From NCBI GenBank assembly GCA_038380795.1, contig CM076280.1:7861501-7925500 (forward strand): a DNA stretch of 64,000 nucleotides. The letters are read 5' to 3'. Position 1 is the stretch's first letter. Every line of letters starts with the position of its first letter. The translations under genes and the position numbers were made by a program. The notes beneath the pieces were generated by a model that made no database searches, was not told where the DNA came from, and saw only the letters and a list, made by a program, of their open reading frames with translations. This DNA comes from Pyrocephalus nanus (Eukaryota; Chordata; Aves; Passeriformes; Tyrannidae). This document shows positions 50,521 to 64,000 of the stretch, piece after piece.

Positions 50521-51965
50521 GTGAGGGGACCCTGATTGGGGGGGGGGACATCGTTCTGGTCCCGATCCCGATCCCGATCCTGATCCCAATCCCAGTCGTA
50601 GTCCCGGTCCCTTCGTCTTCCCCATCCTGGTCCTGGTCCTGGTCCACCTGCACGTTCTCGTCTCGCTCCTGATCCTCATGCTGGTCCCGGTCCCTGCTCC
50701 CGGTCCTGGTCCCGACCCTGATGGTGATGCCGATCCCAGTCCCTGTCCCAGCACGGCGGTGCCGCTGGTCCCGCGCCCCCCTCACCTCAGGGCCTGGGGG
50801 GGGTTCGTGCCGCCTCTGCCCTCCCCCGGCTCGGGACGGGGATGGGTGGGAAGCCTGATGGCCGGTCCTTTTCCCCCCCAAAACGCCCACGGGGATGTCC
50901 AGGGCTGGGCACAGCGTGGGTGGTGGGTCCTGGTGACCCTTAAAGGGTGAGGGTCAGTCCTGGTGCCCCCCAGGGAGTTTCAGAGGGGGGACAAGGCTGG
51001 GCTGGGGGGTCAGCGGTGCTGCTCCCTCCTCAAAAAGGGGGTGCAGAGCCTGGTGGAGGGGCTGGCGGTGCCCTGAGGAGGAGCAGGAGGTGGTGCTGCC
51101 ACCTGCCCGGGGCCAGGGCCAGCCTGTACCTCGGGGATCAGCACAGTCCTGGCCATCGGGTGCTCTCAGGGATCCTGCGCGGCGGTGACAGGGAACAGCT
51201 CTGCCAGGGGCCCCTGAAAAAGTCTGTTCTCTGTGTTTTATAGGCAGAGAGAAACCAGACCAGTGGCACCGCTCTGGAGGGTGGTGATGTGCTCACACCT
51301 CGCTTTGTTCTGCCCTGATCAAAGCCACGCAGATGGATTTGTTCTGGTAACTTTCCGCTGTGTTGAGGTGAGTGAGGAGGCACAGCACTGATTCCCTGCT
51401 ATTTTCTGACCCAGCTTTCAGCAGTTCTGCTTCCTGCAGCACCTACATCTGTGCTCCAGTAAGCAGCTTTTTAAAGCAGTGGGTTCTGCCTGTCCCCCAC
51501 CTGCAAAGAAGTACCTCTGGTTGCAAGGAAATAACAATTATTTTTAAAGCTAAGTGAGCTCTAAAAAGCTCAGGTATTGAGCTCACCTGGTGCCTGAGCA
51601 CGTAGTTTGTCCATTGCTAACATCAGAATTTGGGCTGCAAGGTTTGCTTTGCACAGAGCAGAATATAGACTGGAATTAAGCTGTTGTGTTTCTGCAGAAC
51701 CAGTGGAAGAACAAGGAAGGTTTCCAGCTTAGGACTGCAGGCAGAAGCAGGGCAGATGAAAAATGTGTCAGTTTAGTCATTTGATTTTTCCAGGTTACTC
51801 CTGCAGATCCAACAGAAACAAAAAAATTGAGACAGCAAGAGAACTTTGTGAAATGAGTTACCCTGAGCTGCTTGTAGCAGAAATTGGAGTGATGCTTGCT
51901 TTTAGGTGGTGTTCAGCTCACTGTGAGCCTAAGGGTGATGCTGCTTTTCTCTTCTGCTCCCGAGG
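50472..51965 (+). other. POMT1: Presumed POMT1 intron 1 / 5' region, no other gene
   Basis: This runs from the donor-like site after the promoter to 'ttctcttctgctcccgag', a good polypyrimidine acceptor ending at 51965, which is 21 bases before the POMT1 ATG. The first half is GC-rich and includes a run of ten G (about 50537-50546) and the hexanucleotide array at 50555-50756. The second half is ordinary. No conserved coding exon is visible. Exon 1 placement is inference. Confidence 0.5.
50555..50756. repeat. Degenerate hexanucleotide array (GATCCC / GGTCCT type)
   Basis: Imperfect six-base units run for about 200 bases. Units begin as GATCCC repeats, drift to GGTCCT and GGTCCC, and are broken by short unrelated pieces. 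In some frames this reads as Ser-Arg or Gly-Thr repeats, which explains the long open frames on both strands. It is a minisatellite-like simple repeat, not a gene. Confidence 0.85.
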
Positions 51966-62294
<10,329 letters not shown>

Positions 62295-63050
62295 CCACTG
62301 CAATCGTGTTACAGCCAAAAGGAAACACCTTTTGTGCAAAGCCAAGGATTTATTGTTAGTATAACCGAAATCTTAACAGTTGGATCAAGTAATTGATAGT
62401 AGTCCAGATCTAACGATTACAGGAAAAGAAAAGAGCACTGTTACAGAAAAGCTCTCAACAGGAATACAGTTATGAGCACAATTCCCAGTTTCTGCCCGTT
62501 ACATTCACCCTTCCACTGCCCCTTGGGGCCTGAAGGTTGCTGACTTCAGGCAACAGCATCCCAGCTCCTTTGCTGGGAAGAACATGCTGCAACAATTTCT
62601 TCTTCCTCTTTCCTGACAGTGGTGGTTTCTTCCTTCTTGCACTGTGTTGCACTGAGGGCTATTTTCATGTTTCCCAGCACCCTGGTCTCCAATTCCATGA
62701 TAAAAGTTACAAAAAATGGACACTCTCCAACACATCAGATATTTTTCTCTTGTTACTTCTAAAAAAAAAAGATTTTCCCTGCTCTGAAGCTTATTCATCC
62801 GACAACAATCAGGCCCTGCAGCCTTTAGCACCATCCCATGACTCTATTCCTCAACAATGCCTTATTTGCCCCCACTTTCACTGCTGTGCTGTCATCCCTA
62901 TTTATGTAAATACACCATTAAGCCACATTTATAAATAGTTCATTCTGCATAAAATAATGACTTGTTACTATTATCTATGTGTAATCATTTGGCATAACCA
63001 TCATTTTTAAGAAGATAAGCAAAAATAAAAAGACATTAGAAAATTGCTGT
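62295..63050 (+). other. POMT1: POMT1 3' UTR, inferred to run to about 63,050
   Basis: The first + strand AATAAA after the stop is at 63024-63029. If it is used, the POMT1 3' UTR is about 750 bases and overlaps the minus-strand transcript that appears to end near 62,330. No coding exon is visible in this stretch on either strand. Confidence 0.5.
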
Positions 63051-64000
63051 TACAGCTAAACAAGCTAAAACAAGGCTTCAGGCAAGCCAGGAAATCATCC
63101 AGAGCCAGAAGAGTCCTCTGGCCTTGTGGCATTGATGTGAAGCCTGAGGCCTGTTACCAGCCATGGCTGTACTGTATTTACTGGGCTGCAGGGTTACACC
63201 TCAAATCCCACGGGAAGAGGAACTCTGGGCAAGGTAGGACTGATCCTGCCGAGAAGGAAACCTGCTCTGACTCGTGCACATGTGGGTTCAGGGTAAAAAC
63301 ACTGCAACCCAAACCGTGGCCTGGCCTGTCCTAGCAGAGGAATTCACAGAGAAGGGAAAAGGCAGAGGTGAAGCACTGGGATTGCCCAGTGGGGGAATTT
63401 GTAATGGCTCTGCAGTTATTTAAGCAGGGTTACAGTACCTGGGCCACGTCCCATTTCTTATCTCCATGTGGCTGCAGCAGCAGGTCCTTTAGCACAGCAC
63501 AAAGCTGCTCACAACAGCAGCCCCACAGACCAGGGGCTCTTTGTGGAGTTCCTCACAGCTCTAACAAATGCTATTCAAGGCTCTAACAAATGCTTTGAGC
63601 TCCCCCCTGGCCTCCAGAGGAAGGTATGATCCAACACCACAGTCATTCAAAGGAGGTTTTAGTGACTATTTTGCTCCTACTGTAATCAGCCCTGAGAGCT
63701 AATGCTTGAGTGCAGTAGCTCATAGTCTAAGTCTGTCACCCTGAGCTAAACAGCACCCAGCAGCAGTCAGGAAATGACCTGCCTTCTCCTGGGCACTGCA
63801 GCAGTACCATTCAGCTGAGGAGATCACTGAGATACCAAACCTTCACCATTTCCAGGGTTGAAAAGGCTACAGGGATAAAAGTGCAGACTGCATTTCTTAA
63901 GTCTGGTTTGTGTTTTTTTTTTCTTAAATCTTCAGCCATGACAGAACTAAAGGTAACAATTCTGTTGAGTGCAAGAGCTCCTCCAGCAGTGGCCTTTCCG
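62330..64000 (-). other. UCK1: Probable 3' UTR of converging gene (UCK1 by synteny); no coding exon seen
   Basis: On neither strand does this stretch contain an exon I can recognise. I looked for the UCK1 C-terminus (a basic, Ser-rich tail) on the minus strand and did not find it. The minus-strand polyadenylation signal at 62349-62354 and the conserved order PRRC2B-POMT1-UCK1 make a long UCK1 3' UTR the simplest reading. It could also be partly intergenic. Beyond about 63,050 I see nothing else of note. Confidence 0.35.
62349..62354 (-). terminator. UCK1: Minus-strand polyadenylation signal, converging gene (probably UCK1)
   Basis: TTTATT on the + strand is AATAAA on the minus strand. It is followed on that strand by a GT/T-rich stretch ('gtgtttccttttgg' complement at about 62314-62328), as expected for a cleavage region. 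It lies only about 55 bases past the POMT1 stop. UCK1 is the conserved converging neighbour in human. No UCK1 coding exon is in the window, so the assignment is by synteny. Confidence 0.45.

Noticed and set aside
50374..50890. Minus-strand frames of 126 and 145 codons with Gly-Thr and Arg-Thr repeats
   Set aside because: They are translations of the degenerate hexanucleotide array, not a protein.
62340..64000. Search for UCK1 coding exons on the minus strand
   Set aside because: No segment matches the UCK1 C-terminus and no convincing splice acceptor/donor pair with a conserved frame was seen, so only a 3' UTR is suggested.

Overview
This 64 kb window is vertebrate nuclear DNA, most likely from a bird. 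The support is CR1 LINE fragments, compact introns, and two split genes whose predicted proteins match the vertebrate PRRC2B and POMT1 families almost end to end. The order PRRC2B-POMT1, both on the + strand, is the conserved arrangement of human 9q34, where UCK1 follows on the opposite strand. Gene names come from recognising the translated exons. No database search was run.

Layout. Bases 1-4830 hold no gene I can recognise. Two CR1 fragments in minus orientation occupy about 4840-5770, and the second runs into a CpG island (about 5720-6460) that holds the PRRC2B promoter and a non-coding first exon ending at 6030. A 13 kb first intron follows, with simple repeats and probable MIR relics. 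PRRC2B coding exons run from the ATG at 19171 to the stop at 45481. Thirty-one coding exons join in frame to 2,230 codons, close to the human length. Intron 9 carries a box C/D snoRNA whose guide matches the SNORD62 (U62) target in 18S rRNA. The 3' UTR runs to about 50,090.

After a short gap that also carries a CR1 tail comes a compact POMT1 promoter (about 50,340-50,520), with a perfect RFX-type palindrome and two identical ETS-type sites. A degenerate hexanucleotide array sits in the presumed first intron. POMT1 has 19 coding exons (51987-62294) giving 725 codons: an N-terminal PMT membrane domain with the Asp-Glu motif, three MIR repeats and a C-terminal membrane domain. One of its introns has a GC donor. 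Past the POMT1 stop, a minus-strand polyadenylation signal only about 55 bases away suggests that a converging gene, expected to be UCK1, has its 3' UTR across the rest of the window.

The genes act in separate processes. PRRC2B is a large, disordered RNA- and translation-associated protein. Its intron supplies an rRNA 2'-O-methylation guide. POMT1 is the ER O-mannosyltransferase that works with POMT2 on alpha-dystroglycan. I found no wholly new system. The most notable points are the snoRNA, the POMT1 promoter, the CR1/CpG-island junction, the GC-AG intron and the converging 3' ends.
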